64,000 nucleotides of DNA from Mesorhizobium japonicum MAFF 303099 (GTDB taxonomy: Bacteria; Pseudomonadota; Alphaproteobacteria; Rhizobiales; Rhizobiaceae), in contig NC_002678.2 of assembly GCF_000009625.1 (NCBI RefSeq), forward strand, positions 558,001-622,000, given 5' to 3'. The position numbers and the translations under genes were made by a program. The notes under the pieces are model-generated. The model worked only from the letters and a program-made list of their open reading frames with translations. It was not told where the DNA came from and ran no database searches. Below, one piece after another: positions 1-8,395 of this stretch (position 1 is its first letter; the number at the start of each line of letters is the position of its first letter).

Positions 1-461
1 ATGACCCAGGCATCGAACGCATGCTGAACGTAGTTGAAGTCGATGCCGAGCGCGTTGACGTAGTAGCCCAGCAGCCCGATGTCGTTGCGTCCGAACACCT
101 GCCAGATGGTGCCGACGACGTTCCACGGGATCAGCAGTGGCAGTGACATCAGCACCAGGCAGACCGGCACGCCCCAGCCCTTCTTTGGCATGTTGAGCGC
201 GATGAAGATGCCGAGCGGCACCTGGATCGCCAGGATGATGAAGGAAAAGATCAGGTTGCGGACCATCGCTTCCCAGAAGCGGCTGGACGACAGCAGGTCC
301 TCGAACCATTCGGTGCCGGCCCAGGTGAAGACATTGTTGCCGAACGTGTCCTGCACCGAATAGTTGACGACCGTCATCAGCGGGATGACGGCGGTGAAGG
401 CCACCAGCACCAGCACCGGCAGCACCAGGAACCAGGCCTTGTTGTTCCAGGTCTTGTCCAT
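1..461 (-). CDS. glpP: Glycerol ABC transporter permease, N-terminal part (cut by window edge)
   Basis: Inner-membrane permease of a CUT1-type ABC importer, here assigned to glycerol by context. The visible part, about 153 residues, starts with MDKTWNNKAW. It has a first membrane helix at roughly residues 10-30, a periplasmic stretch rich in W, F and N, and further helices near 65-90 and 100-120. The ATG ends directly against the TAG of the preceding ATPase gene (no intervening base), so the two are co-transcribed and probably translationally coupled. The gene is preceded in the same direction by glpR, glpD and two ATPase genes, the arrangement known for the rhizobial glycerol transporter GlpSTPQUV. 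The rest of the gene, and presumably the second permease and binding protein, lie beyond base 1. The family is clear; the glycerol assignment is from neighbours. Confidence 0.85.
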   Translation of the reverse strand, partial: MDKTWNNKAWFLVLPVLVLVAFTAVIPLMTVVNYSVQDTFGNNVFTWAGTEWFEDLLSSSRFWEAMVRNLIFSFIILAIQVPLGIFIALNMPKKGWGVPVCLVLMSLPLLIPWNVVGTIWQVFGRNDIGLLGYYVNALGIDFNYVQHAFDAWV

Positions 462-1529
462 CTAGGCCCCCATCTCGACACGCCAGGAATCGGCATAGAT
501 GTTGATGCCGGCCGGATCGAACCGCACCTTCGGCTCGGCTGGAACAGTCTCGTCCTCGCCGATGACGGCAGCGATATCCCTGCCTTCCAGTCTGGCGCGC
601 ACCACCTTGTGGCGGCCGAGATCCTCGACCTTGCTGATCGAGACGGCCATGCCGTCCCGGCCGAGCCGCACATATTCGGGACGGATGCCGAGCTCGACAG
701 CGCCGCCGGAGGCTTTGGGTGCGCCCGGCAATTCGATCCGCTGCGAGCCGAGCGTCGCCGTCTTGCCGTCGATCGCCACCGGCATGACGTTCATGCCCGG
801 CGAGCCGATGAAGTAACCGACGAAGGTATGGCGCGGCCGCTCGAACAGTTCGGTCGGCGTGCCGATCTGCACGATGCCGCCGTCATACATGACGACGACC
901 TGGTCGGCGAAGGTCAGCGCCTCGGTCTGGTCGTGGGTGACGTAGACCATGGTGTAGCCGAAGCGGCGGTGAAGCTGCTTCAATTGCGAGCGCAGCACCC
1001 ATTTCATGTGAGGGTCGATGACGGTCAGCGGCTCGTCGAACAGGATGGCGTTGACATCGGAGCGCACCAGTCCGCGGCCGAGCGAGATCTTCTGTTTCTG
1101 GTCGGCGGTCAGGCCCCTCGCCTTCCTTTTCGCCCAGGAGGCGAGATCAATCATCTCCAGCGTCTCGCGCACTTTGCGGTCGACATCGGCCTCCGGCACG
1201 CCGCGATTGCGCAGCGGGAAGGCCAGATTGTCGTAGACGGTCATGGTGTCGTAGATGACCGGGAACTGGAACACCTGCGCGATGTTGCGTTCCTGAGTCG
1301 ACAGTTTGGTCACGTCCCTGCCGTTGAACAGCAACTGGCCGTGCGAGGGGTGGAGCAGTCCCGAAATGATGTTGAGCAGCGTGGTCTTGCCGCAGCCGGA
1401 TGGTCCGAGCAGCGCATAGGCGCCGCCATCCTCGAATGTATGGTGCACTTCCCTGAGCGCGAAATCGGCATCCTTCTGCGGATTGGGCAGGTAGGAATGC
1501 CTGACATGGTTGACGTCGATGCGCGCCAT
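462..1529 (-). CDS. glpT: Glycerol ABC transporter ATP-binding protein GlpT
   Basis: MalK-like ATPase (355 residues) energising the glycerol importer. Walker A GPSGCGKT is at about residues 42-49, Walker B with FDEP at about 164-167, and the switch histidine in YVTHDQ at about 199. A C-terminal TOBE/OB-fold regulatory domain follows from about 235. The ABC signature, normally LSGGQ, reads LTADQ at 140-144, and the D-loop reads VID. It lies 10 bases after glpS and touches glpP. Because the partner GlpS has an intact signature but no switch histidine, the two probably form an asymmetric heterodimer. CUT1 ATPases usually work as MalK-type homodimers, so two adjacent divergent copies fit the known GlpS/GlpT pair of rhizobia. 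Confidence 0.9.
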   Translation of the reverse strand: MARIDVNHVRHSYLPNPQKDADFALREVHHTFEDGGAYALLGPSGCGKTTLLNIISGLLHPSHGQLLFNGRDVTKLSTQERNIAQVFQFPVIYDTMTVYDNLAFPLRNRGVPEADVDRKVRETLEMIDLASWAKRKARGLTADQKQKISLGRGLVRSDVNAILFDEPLTVIDPHMKWVLRSQLKQLHRRFGYTMVYVTHDQTEALTFADQVVVMYDGGIVQIGTPTELFERPRHTFVGYFIGSPGMNVMPVAIDGKTATLGSQRIELPGAPKASGGAVELGIRPEYVRLGRDGMAVSISKVEDLGRHKVVRARLEGRDIAAVIGEDETVPAEPKVRFDPAGINIYADSWRVEMGA

Positions 1530-1539
1530 ATCGTCCTCC

Positions 1540-2619
1540 TCAAGCCGCCAGCTTCGGCGCGGTCACGGCGCGGCCGTGCTCGTCGAACACCATGATGTGA
1601 CGCGGGTCGATGAACACCTCGACCGCTTCGTCGGTCTCGAAATCCCGGATGCCGTGGGTCAGCATGACCCAGCGCACGTCGGCGAAATCGAGATGGATGA
1701 AACTCTCCGACCCGGTGATCTCGGTGATGGTCACCTTTGCCCGGACCGGCACGGCGCCGGCATTGGGCCGTTCGAGCGACAGATGGTGCGGCTGAAAACC
1801 GATCGTGTAATTGCCGTCGGCAATGCCGACGAGTTCGGGCGGCACCGGCAGCTTCACCCCGCCTTCGAGCAGGAAGTCGGCGCCCTTCTTGGCCAGCACG
1901 ATGGTGTTGAGCGGCGGATCGGCGAAGGTCCTCGCCGTAACCAGGTCGACCGGCTTGCGGAACACGTCGATGGTCGGCCCGAACTGCGTGATGCGGCCTT
2001 CCGACAGCGTTGCCGTATTGCCGCCGAGCAGCAGCGCCTCGTGCGGTTCGGTCGTGGCGTAGACGAAGATGGTGCCGGCGGCGGCAAAGATCCTCGGCAA
2101 TTCGGCGCGCAATTCCTCGCGCAGCTTGTAGTCGAGATTGGCGAGCGGCTCGTCGAGCAGCACCAGGCTGGCATTCTTGACGATGGCGCGCGCCAGCGCG
2201 GTACGCTGTTGCTGGCCGCCGGACAGGCTGAGAGGCGTGCGGTCGAGATAGGGGGTCAGCTTCAGCAGTGCCGCGGCCTCGCGCACCTGGCTGTCGATCT
2301 TTCCTTGCTCCGCGCCGGCCACCCGGAGCGGCGAGGCGATGTTCTCATAGACGGTCATCGCTGGATAGTTGATGAACTGCTGGTAGACCATGGCGATCTT
2401 GCGCTTCTGCACCGGCATGCCGGTGACGTCATGGCCATCGAACCAGACCGAGCCGGAAGTCGGCACGTCGAGACCGGCCATCAGCCGCATCAGGCTGGTC
2501 TTGCCGGAAAGCGTCGGCCCGAGCAGAACATTGAGCGAGCCGTGCTGAAGCGTCAGCGACACATCACGTATGTGCTCGACCGCACCGACCGTCTTGGTGA
2601 CGTTCCTCAGTTCAAGCAT
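1540..2619 (-). CDS. glpS: Glycerol ABC transporter ATP-binding protein GlpS
   Basis: Second MalK-like ATPase of the glycerol importer, 359 residues. Walker A GPTLSGKT is at about 34-41, a canonical signature LSGGQQQR at 132-139, and Walker B with LLDEP followed by the D-loop NLD at about 154-163. The switch region, usually YVTHD, reads YATTE at about 187-191, so the catalytic histidine is replaced by threonine. A TOBE-type C-terminal domain follows. The gene sits between glpD (42-base gap) and glpT (10-base gap) on the same strand. The family is certain; the substrate is inferred from glpD, glpR and the known rhizobial operon order. Confidence 0.9.
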   Translation of the reverse strand: MLELRNVTKTVGAVEHIRDVSLTLQHGSLNVLLGPTLSGKTSLMRLMAGLDVPTSGSVWFDGHDVTGMPVQKRKIAMVYQQFINYPAMTVYENIASPLRVAGAEQGKIDSQVREAAALLKLTPYLDRTPLSLSGGQQQRTALARAIVKNASLVLLDEPLANLDYKLREELRAELPRIFAAAGTIFVYATTEPHEALLLGGNTATLSEGRITQFGPTIDVFRKPVDLVTARTFADPPLNTIVLAKKGADFLLEGGVKLPVPPELVGIADGNYTIGFQPHHLSLERPNAGAVPVRAKVTITEITGSESFIHLDFADVRWVMLTHGIRDFETDEAVEVFIDPRHIMVFDEHGRAVTAPKLAA

Positions 2620-2661
2620 GACGCCTCCTCCCAGGCTTTCCGCATCAGCTCAAGACCCTCT

Positions 2662-4188
2662 TCATTCGGCGGCCGCGACGTGCCGCCGGCTTATGCCGCG
2701 CATGAATTCATCGAGTGCCGCGACGTGTTCGCGGCTGAGATGCAGGCCGCGCTTGGTGCGGCGCCACAGCACGTCTTCCGCCGTAAGAGCCCATTCGTTT
2801 TCAACGAGATAGCGAACTTCGGCCTCATAGAGATCGCCGCCGAAATTGCGGCCGAGTTCGGCATTCGATTTGGCAAGGCCAAGCAGACGCTGAGCCCGCG
2901 TCCCGTAAAGCCGCGTCAGCCGACGGGCCAGGCGCGCGTCGAGGAAAGGATAGGCTGTCTTCAACTTCGCCACCTGCGCGTCGAAACCGGTCGCCGGGAA
3001 ATCGCCGCCCGGCAGCGGCGCGTCCGATGTCCACGGCTTGCCGCGCTTGCCGAGAAAACCTTCGATCTTCTCCAGCATCGATTCCGACAGCCGGCGGTAG
3101 GTGGTGATTTTGCCGCCGAAGGCATTGACGATCGGAGCGGTACCCTCGCCGCCATCGGCCTTCAGCACATAGTCGCGCGTCGCTTCCTGCGCCTTGGAGG
3201 CGCCGTCATCATAGAGCGGGCGCACGGCCGAATAGGTCCAGACGATGTCGGAGCGCTTGACCGGTTGCGCAAAATACTCGCTGGCCGCAGCGCAGAGATA
3301 ATCGATCTCGGTGTCGCTGATCTTCACATCGTGCGGATCGCCGGGATAATCCCGGTCGGTGGTGCCGATCAGCGTGAACTCGTCCTCGTAGGGGATGGCG
3401 AAGATGATGCGGCCATCCTTGTTCTGGAAGAAATAGGCGCGCGGATCGTCGAACTTCTTGGCGATGACGATATGGCTGCCCTGCACCAGGCGGACATTGT
3501 GCACATCGTTGAGGCCGACGACACCGGAGAGCACGTGATCGACCCACGGCCCGGCTGCATTGACCAGCAGCCGCGCCTTGATCTCTTCGGTCTCGCCGTT
3601 CTGCAGATTCTCGATCTTGATTGTCCAAAGGCCGTTTTCACGGCGCGCGCCGACCACCTTCGTGCGGGTCCGGATCGTTGCACCACGATCTGCGGCATCG
3701 CGTGCGTTGAGCGCCACCAGCCGCGCATCGTTGACCCAGCCATCGGAATATTCGAACGCCTTTTTGAACAACGGCTTCAAAGGCTTGCCGGCCGGATCGC
3801 TTGCCATGTCGAGTGTCCTGGTCGCCGGCAGCAATTTGCGTCCGCCAATGTGGTCGTACAGGAACAGGCCGAGCCGGATCAGCCAGGCCGGACGCAGGCC
3901 CTTGGCATAGGGCAGCACGAAGCGCATCGGCCAGATGATGTGCGGCGCGTTCTTCCACAAAACCTCGCGCTCCATCAGCGCCTCGCGCACCAGGCGGAAC
4001 TCGTAGAATTCGAGATAACGCAGGCCGCCATGGATCAGCTTGGTCGAACCGGAGGAGGTTCCGCTGGCGAGGTCGTTCATCTCGGCGAGAAAAACCGAAA
4101 ACCCCCTCCCAACGGCATCGCGGGCTATGCCGCAACCGTTGATACCGCCACCTATGACGAAAATGTCCCGGACTGAAGACGTGTCCAC
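2662..4188 (-). CDS. glpD: Glycerol-3-phosphate dehydrogenase (FAD-dependent)
   Basis: Aerobic respiratory enzyme oxidising sn-glycerol-3-phosphate to dihydroxyacetone phosphate and passing electrons to quinone at the inner membrane. The 508-residue length is normal. The N-terminal FAD-binding motif is GGGINGCGIARD (residues about 13-24), followed by the family motif GTSSGSTKLIHGGLRYLE. The GTG start at 4188 is preceded by a strong GGAGGAG ribosome site about 5 bases away. The upstream 4189-4315 region carries several TTTCG/CGAAA half-sites, probably the GlpR operator. Transcription likely continues into glpS, glpT and glpP, coupling glycerol uptake to oxidation. No glycerol kinase is seen in the window. 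Confidence 0.95.
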   Translation of the reverse strand: MDTSSVRDIFVIGGGINGCGIARDAVGRGFSVFLAEMNDLASGTSSGSTKLIHGGLRYLEFYEFRLVREALMEREVLWKNAPHIIWPMRFVLPYAKGLRPAWLIRLGLFLYDHIGGRKLLPATRTLDMASDPAGKPLKPLFKKAFEYSDGWVNDARLVALNARDAADRGATIRTRTKVVGARRENGLWTIKIENLQNGETEEIKARLLVNAAGPWVDHVLSGVVGLNDVHNVRLVQGSHIVIAKKFDDPRAYFFQNKDGRIIFAIPYEDEFTLIGTTDRDYPGDPHDVKISDTEIDYLCAAASEYFAQPVKRSDIVWTYSAVRPLYDDGASKAQEATRDYVLKADGGEGTAPIVNAFGGKITTYRRLSESMLEKIEGFLGKRGKPWTSDAPLPGGDFPATGFDAQVAKLKTAYPFLDARLARRLTRLYGTRAQRLLGLAKSNAELGRNFGGDLYEAEVRYLVENEWALTAEDVLWRRTKRGLHLSREHVAALDEFMRGISRRHVAAAE

Positions 4189-4203
4189 TTAACTCCTCCA
4201 CGA

Positions 4204-4282
4204 TTTCGCATTGCACCATTTTTGGTCTTTTGCGAAACCGTGACGGAATTATTTCGAACTCATAACGAATGTCAAACGAAAT
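4204..4282. promoter_or_regulatory. Putative GlpR operator cluster upstream of glpD
   Basis: Two dyads lie between glpR and glpD. The first is TTTCGCA at 4204-4210 with its exact complement TGCGAAA at 4231-4237. The second is ATTTCG at 4251-4256 with CGAAAT at 4277-4282, with a further ACGAA between them. The same TTCG/CGAA half-sites recur upstream of glpR (5097-5130). DeoR-family repressors such as GlpR bind spaced repeats of this kind. The assignment is inference from repetition and position. Confidence 0.5.
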
Positions 4283-4315
4283 ATCACAGGCCCGTGACAT
4301 GATCGCGAAACGGCC

Positions 4316-5083
4316 TTACCCAAGCGACGTCTCGATTAGCTGAACCTCGGCCTCCTGGCAGATCTTGCGCACCGACGGAATGTCGCAGCGGTCGGTGATG
4401 AAGGTGTTGACCTGCGACAGGTGACCGATGCGCACCGGCGCCGTGCGCTCGAACTTGGTCTGGTCGGAGACCAGAATCACATGCCTGGCATTGGCAATGA
4501 TCGCCTGCGCCACCTTCACCTCGCGAAAGTCGAAGTCGAGCAAGGCGCCGTCATGGTCGATGGCCGAGGCGCCGATAACGGCGTAGTCGACCTTGAACTG
4601 CCTGATGAAGTCGACCGCTGCCTCGCCAACGACGCCGCCATCCGAACCGCGCACCACCCCGCCGGCAATCACCACCTCGATCGAAGGATAGATACGCATC
4701 CTATTGGCAACATTGATATTATTGGTGATGACCATCAGGCCGTTATGGTCGAGCAACGCCTTGCTGACCGCTTCCGTCGTGGTCCCGATATTGATGAACA
4801 GCGAGGCGTTGTCAGGGATCAGTCTTGCCGCCGCGCGGCCGATCGCTTCCTTCTCGTCCGCCGCGATCTTGCGCCGGGCCTCATACTCCATATTCTCGAT
4901 ACCCGACGGGAACAATGCGCCGCCATGGATGCGCGAAAGCAGCCGCTGGTCGCAGAGATCGTTGAGATCCTTGCGAATGGTCTGCGGCGTCACATTGAAG
5001 TGAGTGGCCAGGTCGTCGACCAGCACGCGGCCATGGTCCTTGGCCATCTGGATGATCTCGGCGTGGCGTGGCGACAGGTACAT
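4316..5083 (-). CDS. glpR: DeoR-family transcriptional repressor GlpR
   Basis: Predicted repressor of the glycerol operon, responding to glycerol-3-phosphate. From the chosen start it has 255 residues: a DeoR winged helix-turn-helix at about 6-60 (with FNVTPQTIRKDLNDL and RIHGGAL) and a DeoRC sugar-phosphate sensor domain at about 75-235 (INIGTTTEAV, VITNNINVA, VIAGGVVRGSDGGVVG). The ATG at 5083 (MYLSPRH) was chosen over an open extension to 5134 because GGGAGG lies 6-7 bases before it and because family members start here. It is transcribed ahead of glpD with a 127-base spacer holding candidate operators. TTTTCG/GAAAACGAA elements just upstream of its own ribosome site suggest autoregulation. 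Confidence 0.93.
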   Translation of the reverse strand: MYLSPRHAEIIQMAKDHGRVLVDDLATHFNVTPQTIRKDLNDLCDQRLLSRIHGGALFPSGIENMEYEARRKIAADEKEAIGRAAARLIPDNASLFINIGTTTEAVSKALLDHNGLMVITNNINVANRMRIYPSIEVVIAGGVVRGSDGGVVGEAAVDFIRQFKVDYAVIGASAIDHDGALLDFDFREVKVAQAIIANARHVILVSDQTKFERTAPVRIGHLSQVNTFITDRCDIPSVRKICQEAEVQLIETSLG

Positions 5084-5096
5084 GGACGGCCTCCCG

Positions 5097-5130
5097 TTTT
5101 CGTTTTTCTTTTCTATAGCCGAAAACGAAA
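5097..5130. promoter_or_regulatory. Putative GlpR autoregulatory site
   Basis: TTTTCGTTTT at 5097-5106 and GAAAACGAAA at 5121-5130 form an imperfect inverted repeat immediately upstream of the glpR ribosome site. They match the half-site style found ahead of glpD, so binding by GlpR itself is the simplest reading. No direct evidence. Confidence 0.4.
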
Positions 5131-5209
5131 GCAATGAAAAGGTATAAGCCGGCTAACGGAAATCACCTGATTGCAAAGGCAAACTCCAGCGCAATCCTAT
5201 ATCGGCCGG

Positions 5210-6622
5210 TCAGGCCATGCCGCGCGCGATTTCGGTAATGACGGCAAAAGCCGAATCGACATCGCCTGCGGTCGCCTCGAACTGGCCGACCTGGAAGCGG
5301 ATCGCCACCTGCCCGTCGACCCTCGTTTGCGTCAGGTAGATGCGGCCATCGTCGTTGATCGCATTGACCAGCCGCAGATTGTGCTCGTCCGCATCGGCGC
5401 TTGAGGGCGCCCTGTGCCGGAATGAAAACAGCGACAGCATCGGTTCGCTGACGATCTCGAAATCCGGCTCCTTTGCCAGCCGCGCGGCAAGGCCCTCGCT
5501 CCAGGTCACATGGTTGCGGACCATGGCGCGCAGGTTTTCCAGCCCGTGGGCACGCAGCAGGAACCACAATTTCAGGGCGCGAAACCGGCGGCCGAGCGGT
5601 ACCGACCATTCGGAATAGTTGATGATGCCGTCACGTCCGTGCGTCTTGAGGAATTCGGGCTTGATCGCCAGCGTACGCACCAGGTCTTCCGGCTGTCGCA
5701 AGAACTGGATGGAGCAGTCAAACTGCGCGCCCAGCCATTTGTGCGGGTTGAAGACGACAGAATCAGCCTGTTCGGCGCCGGCCCAGAAATGACGATACTC
5801 CGGGCAGATCATGGCCGACCCGGCCCAAGCGGCATCGACATGAAAATAGAGCCCATGCCGGCGCGCCACGCCGGCGACCGCGGCGATGTCGTCCGTGCCG
5901 CCGATGCTGGTTCCACCGACGCTGCCTATGATGCCGGCAGGCAGCATTCCAGCCGCGCGGTCAGCGACGATTGCCGCTTCCAGAGCTGCTGTATCCATGG
6001 AGCGGAACCGGCCGCCGACGGGAATGCGCACCAGATTGTCCTCGCCGATGCCCGACACCCAGATCGCCCGGTCGATCGACGTGTGCACCTGATCCGAGGA
6101 ATAGATGCGCAACTGGCCCTGCCCGGCCAACCCCTTTTTGTTGCCTTGCCAATCCAGCGCCCGCTCGCGCATGGTCAGCACGGCATTGAGTGTCGCCGAC
6201 GAAGCCGAATCCTGGATGACGCCGGAAAATCCCTCGGGAAGACCAAGTGCCTGGCGCATCCAGTCGACGGTGCGGGTCTCGAGTTCGGTCGCCGCCGGCG
6301 AGGTCTGCCAAAGCATGCACTGCGCGGCCATTGCGGAGACGAGATACTCAGCCACCACCGAAACCGGCGCCGCATTGGCCGGGAAATAGGCGAAGAAGCG
6401 CGGGTGCTGCCAATGCGTCATGCCCGGCACGATCTTCTCTTCGAAGTCGGCGAAGATCCTGTCCATGGGTTCGGCGTCTTCCGGCGGCGAGGCGTCAATG
6501 CTCCTGAAAATGTCACCCGGTTCGACCAGCGGCCGCACCGGCCGCTCGCGCAATGAATTGCGATAGTCGGCGCCCCAGTCGGCGGCACGTCGCGACCACT
6601 GCCGGAACTCGTCATTGTTCAT
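5210..6622 (-). CDS. Pyridoxal-dependent (group II, aromatic-amino-acid type) decarboxylase
   Basis: PLP enzyme of the aromatic-L-amino-acid/tyrosine decarboxylase family, 470 residues from the chosen ATG (MNNDEFRQW). An N-terminal segment contains the family block THWQHPRFFAYFP. The cofactor domain has FHVDAAWAG (Asp contacting the PLP nitrogen) and FNPHKWLG (Lys forming the Schiff base). The start at 6622 has GGGAGGA at normal spacing; an open extension to 6682 lacks support. The substrate cannot be read from the sequence; aromatic amino acids such as tyrosine, DOPA or tryptophan are possible, as are others. It stands alone between glpR and the Anbu locus on the same strand. Confidence 0.85.
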   Translation of the reverse strand: MNNDEFRQWSRRAADWGADYRNSLRERPVRPLVEPGDIFRSIDASPPEDAEPMDRIFADFEEKIVPGMTHWQHPRFFAYFPANAAPVSVVAEYLVSAMAAQCMLWQTSPAATELETRTVDWMRQALGLPEGFSGVIQDSASSATLNAVLTMRERALDWQGNKKGLAGQGQLRIYSSDQVHTSIDRAIWVSGIGEDNLVRIPVGGRFRSMDTAALEAAIVADRAAGMLPAGIIGSVGGTSIGGTDDIAAVAGVARRHGLYFHVDAAWAGSAMICPEYRHFWAGAEQADSVVFNPHKWLGAQFDCSIQFLRQPEDLVRTLAIKPEFLKTHGRDGIINYSEWSVPLGRRFRALKLWFLLRAHGLENLRAMVRNHVTWSEGLAARLAKEPDFEIVSEPMLSLFSFRHRAPSSADADEHNLRLVNAINDDGRIYLTQTRVDGQVAIRFQVGQFEATAGDVDSAFAVITEIARGMA

Positions 6623-6731
6623 CCTGTCCTCCCGACACGAATGCAATGCCGGCACTCTTCGCCCGGCTTTCAAATCCATCAATAATTAACATGTAAAATA
6701 GATGCAAGCGCCGGCAGCTACGGCAAGCGCC

Positions 6732-6833
6732 CTAAAGCGCATCGCTTGATCGGATCCAGGCGATGCGCTTTAGATCCCTGTTCTTGTGCATGTCGTTCCC
6801 CCCAAAACCGGGGCCACTTTTGGGCGACATGCA
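6732..6833 (-). repeat. Two-hairpin intergenic repeat, copy A
   Basis: One of four related palindromic elements in the window (others at 16517, 22353 and 48118). The first stem is a perfect 13-base inverted repeat, 6732-6744 with 6761-6773 (CTAAAGCGCATCG and complement). The second hairpin has outer arms TGCATGTCG at 6787-6795 and CGACATGCA at 6825-6833, enclosing CCCAAAA/TTTTGGG arms. Orientation is opposite to copies B and C. It ends one base before the stop codon of the Anbu gene. Function is unknown; transcription termination or mRNA stabilisation are possible. Confidence 0.85.
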
Positions 6834-7565
6834 TCACCCCGGAAAATCCGGCAGGCTGGCAAAGGCGCTCTTCAGCGCATTCGACCAGCCATCGGAGATG
6901 GTGCGGTAATACTGGTCGTCCTGAGCGATCCGCTTCTTCAGGCCAACCTTGAAGGCGTCCTTTTCCAGGAACAGCAGGTCGAGTGGCAGGCCGACCGACA
7001 GGTTCGACTTGAGTGTCGAATCGAACGACACCAGGAGCAGCTTCACCGTCTCGGCCAGGCTCATCGTCCGCTCATAGGCGCGGATGATGATCGGCTTGCC
7101 GTATTTGGTCTCGCCGATCTGGAAGAACGGCGTGTCGTCGGTCGATTCGATGAAATTGCCCTCGGGATAGATCATGAACAGCCGCGGCGGACTGCCCAAG
7201 ATCTGGCCGCCGAGGATGAAGGAGGCGTTGAAATAGGAATCGGCCTTCTCGCCGGCGGGAGACGATTGCGCGATCACCTCTTTCACCGTGTCGCCCACCA
7301 GCCGCACCGTCTGGTACATGGATGGCGTCTCGAGCAGCTTCTCGTGGCGGTCGGTCACCGCCTTGGTGCGTTCGTCGAGCAGGCTGACCACGGCCTGCGT
7401 CGTCGCCAGGTTGCCGGCCGACATCAAGACGATGACGCGCTCACCCGGCTGTTCCCAGACATGCATCTTCTTGAAGGTCGAGATCGAATCCATGCCGGCA
7501 TTGGTGCGCGTGTCCGACATGAACACGAGCCCGCGATCGATCTTCAGGCCGACGCAATAGGTCAT
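6834..7565 (-). CDS. Anbu-type proteasome-like peptidase
   Basis: Cytoplasmic Ntn-hydrolase of the Anbu (ancestral beta subunit) family, 243 residues. The sequence begins MTYCVG, so removal of the initiator Met exposes Thr1 as nucleophile. Counting from Thr1, Asp17 (in FMSDTRTN) and Lys32 (in FKKM) occupy the positions of the proteasomal catalytic residues, and GLKIDRGLVF is typical of the family. It is the last gene of a four-gene minus-strand set with transglutaminase-like, alpha-E and ATP-grasp genes, the conserved context described for Anbu and predicted amidoligase systems. The physiological substrate is not known. Start certainty is high because the Thr must be residue 2. Confidence 0.93.
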   Translation of the reverse strand: MTYCVGLKIDRGLVFMSDTRTNAGMDSISTFKKMHVWEQPGERVIVLMSAGNLATTQAVVSLLDERTKAVTDRHEKLLETPSMYQTVRLVGDTVKEVIAQSSPAGEKADSYFNASFILGGQILGSPPRLFMIYPEGNFIESTDDTPFFQIGETKYGKPIIIRAYERTMSLAETVKLLLVSFDSTLKSNLSVGLPLDLLFLEKDAFKVGLKKRIAQDDQYYRTISDGWSNALKSAFASLPDFPG

Positions 7566-7596
7566 GGAATCGCTTCTGGCACTAATCCTTGCGGGA

Positions 7597-8388
7597 TTAC
7601 TGCTCTACCGTGACGGTGACCGCAAGCCGTTCTTCCGCTTGTCCCTGTCGAATTCCCGACACCGGCGAGGCGTCGCGGTAGTCGCGGCCGGTCGCCACCT
7701 TCACATAACGCTCGTCGGGAGAAATACCGTTCGCGGGGTCGAAGGCAACCCAGCCGAGACCCGGAACATGCGCTTCGGCCCAGGCATGGCTTGCCGCCTG
7801 CTCGACCGCATCCATCATCAGATAGCCGGAGACGTAGCGCGACGGAAATCCCATGGCGCGCGCCGCCGCGGCAAAGATATGGCTATGGTCCTGGCAAACC
7901 CCGGTCTTCAGCGCCAGCGCCTCTTCGGCCGGTGTGGTCGCCTTGGTGCTGCCTGGCGTGTAGGCGACGCGCTCGCCGATCATGGCCATCAGCCGGTGCA
8001 GCCTTTCTATGTCGGTTCCCGTGCCGACCGCTTCGGCCAGCTTACGGATGCCGCCACCGATGGCGGTCAGGGGCGTTTCCTGCGCGAACAGCCACAGTGG
8101 CGCAAAGCCCTGATGCGACCCGCAAACACCTGACGTATCGCGCGTCACCACCTCGCCAGAAGCCTCGACCGTGATGAAATCGTGGTCACCCTCGACGCTC
8201 AGCAATCGTGTGTCGTTGCCGTAGTGATCGGTAAACCGCACTTCCTCGCGCGCGCCTTCCACCTTCAGCGCCCAGGACAGCACCGTCTGTGTCTGTCCGC
8301 TGACCGGGAGCAGCCGCAGCCGTTGCAGCAGATATTGCACCGGCGCGTCGTAGCGGTATTCGGTCCGGTGGGTGATCTTGAGCCGCAT
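7597..8388 (-). CDS. Transglutaminase-like cysteine peptidase of the Anbu locus
   Basis: Bacterial transglutaminase-like protein, 263 residues. An N-terminal beta domain starts MRLKITHRTEYRYD. The papain-like core has Cys in TGVCQDHSH, His in SHAWAEA and Asp in VAFDPANG, a complete Cys-His-Asp triad. The ATG at 8388 was chosen because homologues start with this MRLxxxHxTxYxY pattern; the frame is open to 8463 but overlaps alpha-E. It lies 7 bases after the alpha-E gene and 31 bases before Anbu. In the proposed pathway it would hydrolyse or transfer a peptide or isopeptide bond made by the ATP-grasp partner; that role is inference from family co-occurrence. Confidence 0.9.
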   Translation of the reverse strand: MRLKITHRTEYRYDAPVQYLLQRLRLLPVSGQTQTVLSWALKVEGAREEVRFTDHYGNDTRLLSVEGDHDFITVEASGEVVTRDTSGVCGSHQGFAPLWLFAQETPLTAIGGGIRKLAEAVGTGTDIERLHRLMAMIGERVAYTPGSTKATTPAEEALALKTGVCQDHSHIFAAAARAMGFPSRYVSGYLMMDAVEQAASHAWAEAHVPGLGWVAFDPANGISPDERYVKVATGRDYRDASPVSGIRQGQAEERLAVTVTVEQ

Positions 8389-8395
8389 GACGTCC

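Noticed and set aside
1510..4176. Very long open frame antisense to glpS and glpD
   Set aside because: High GC content keeps the antisense frame open; it has no ribosome site or family motifs and lies over well-supported genes.
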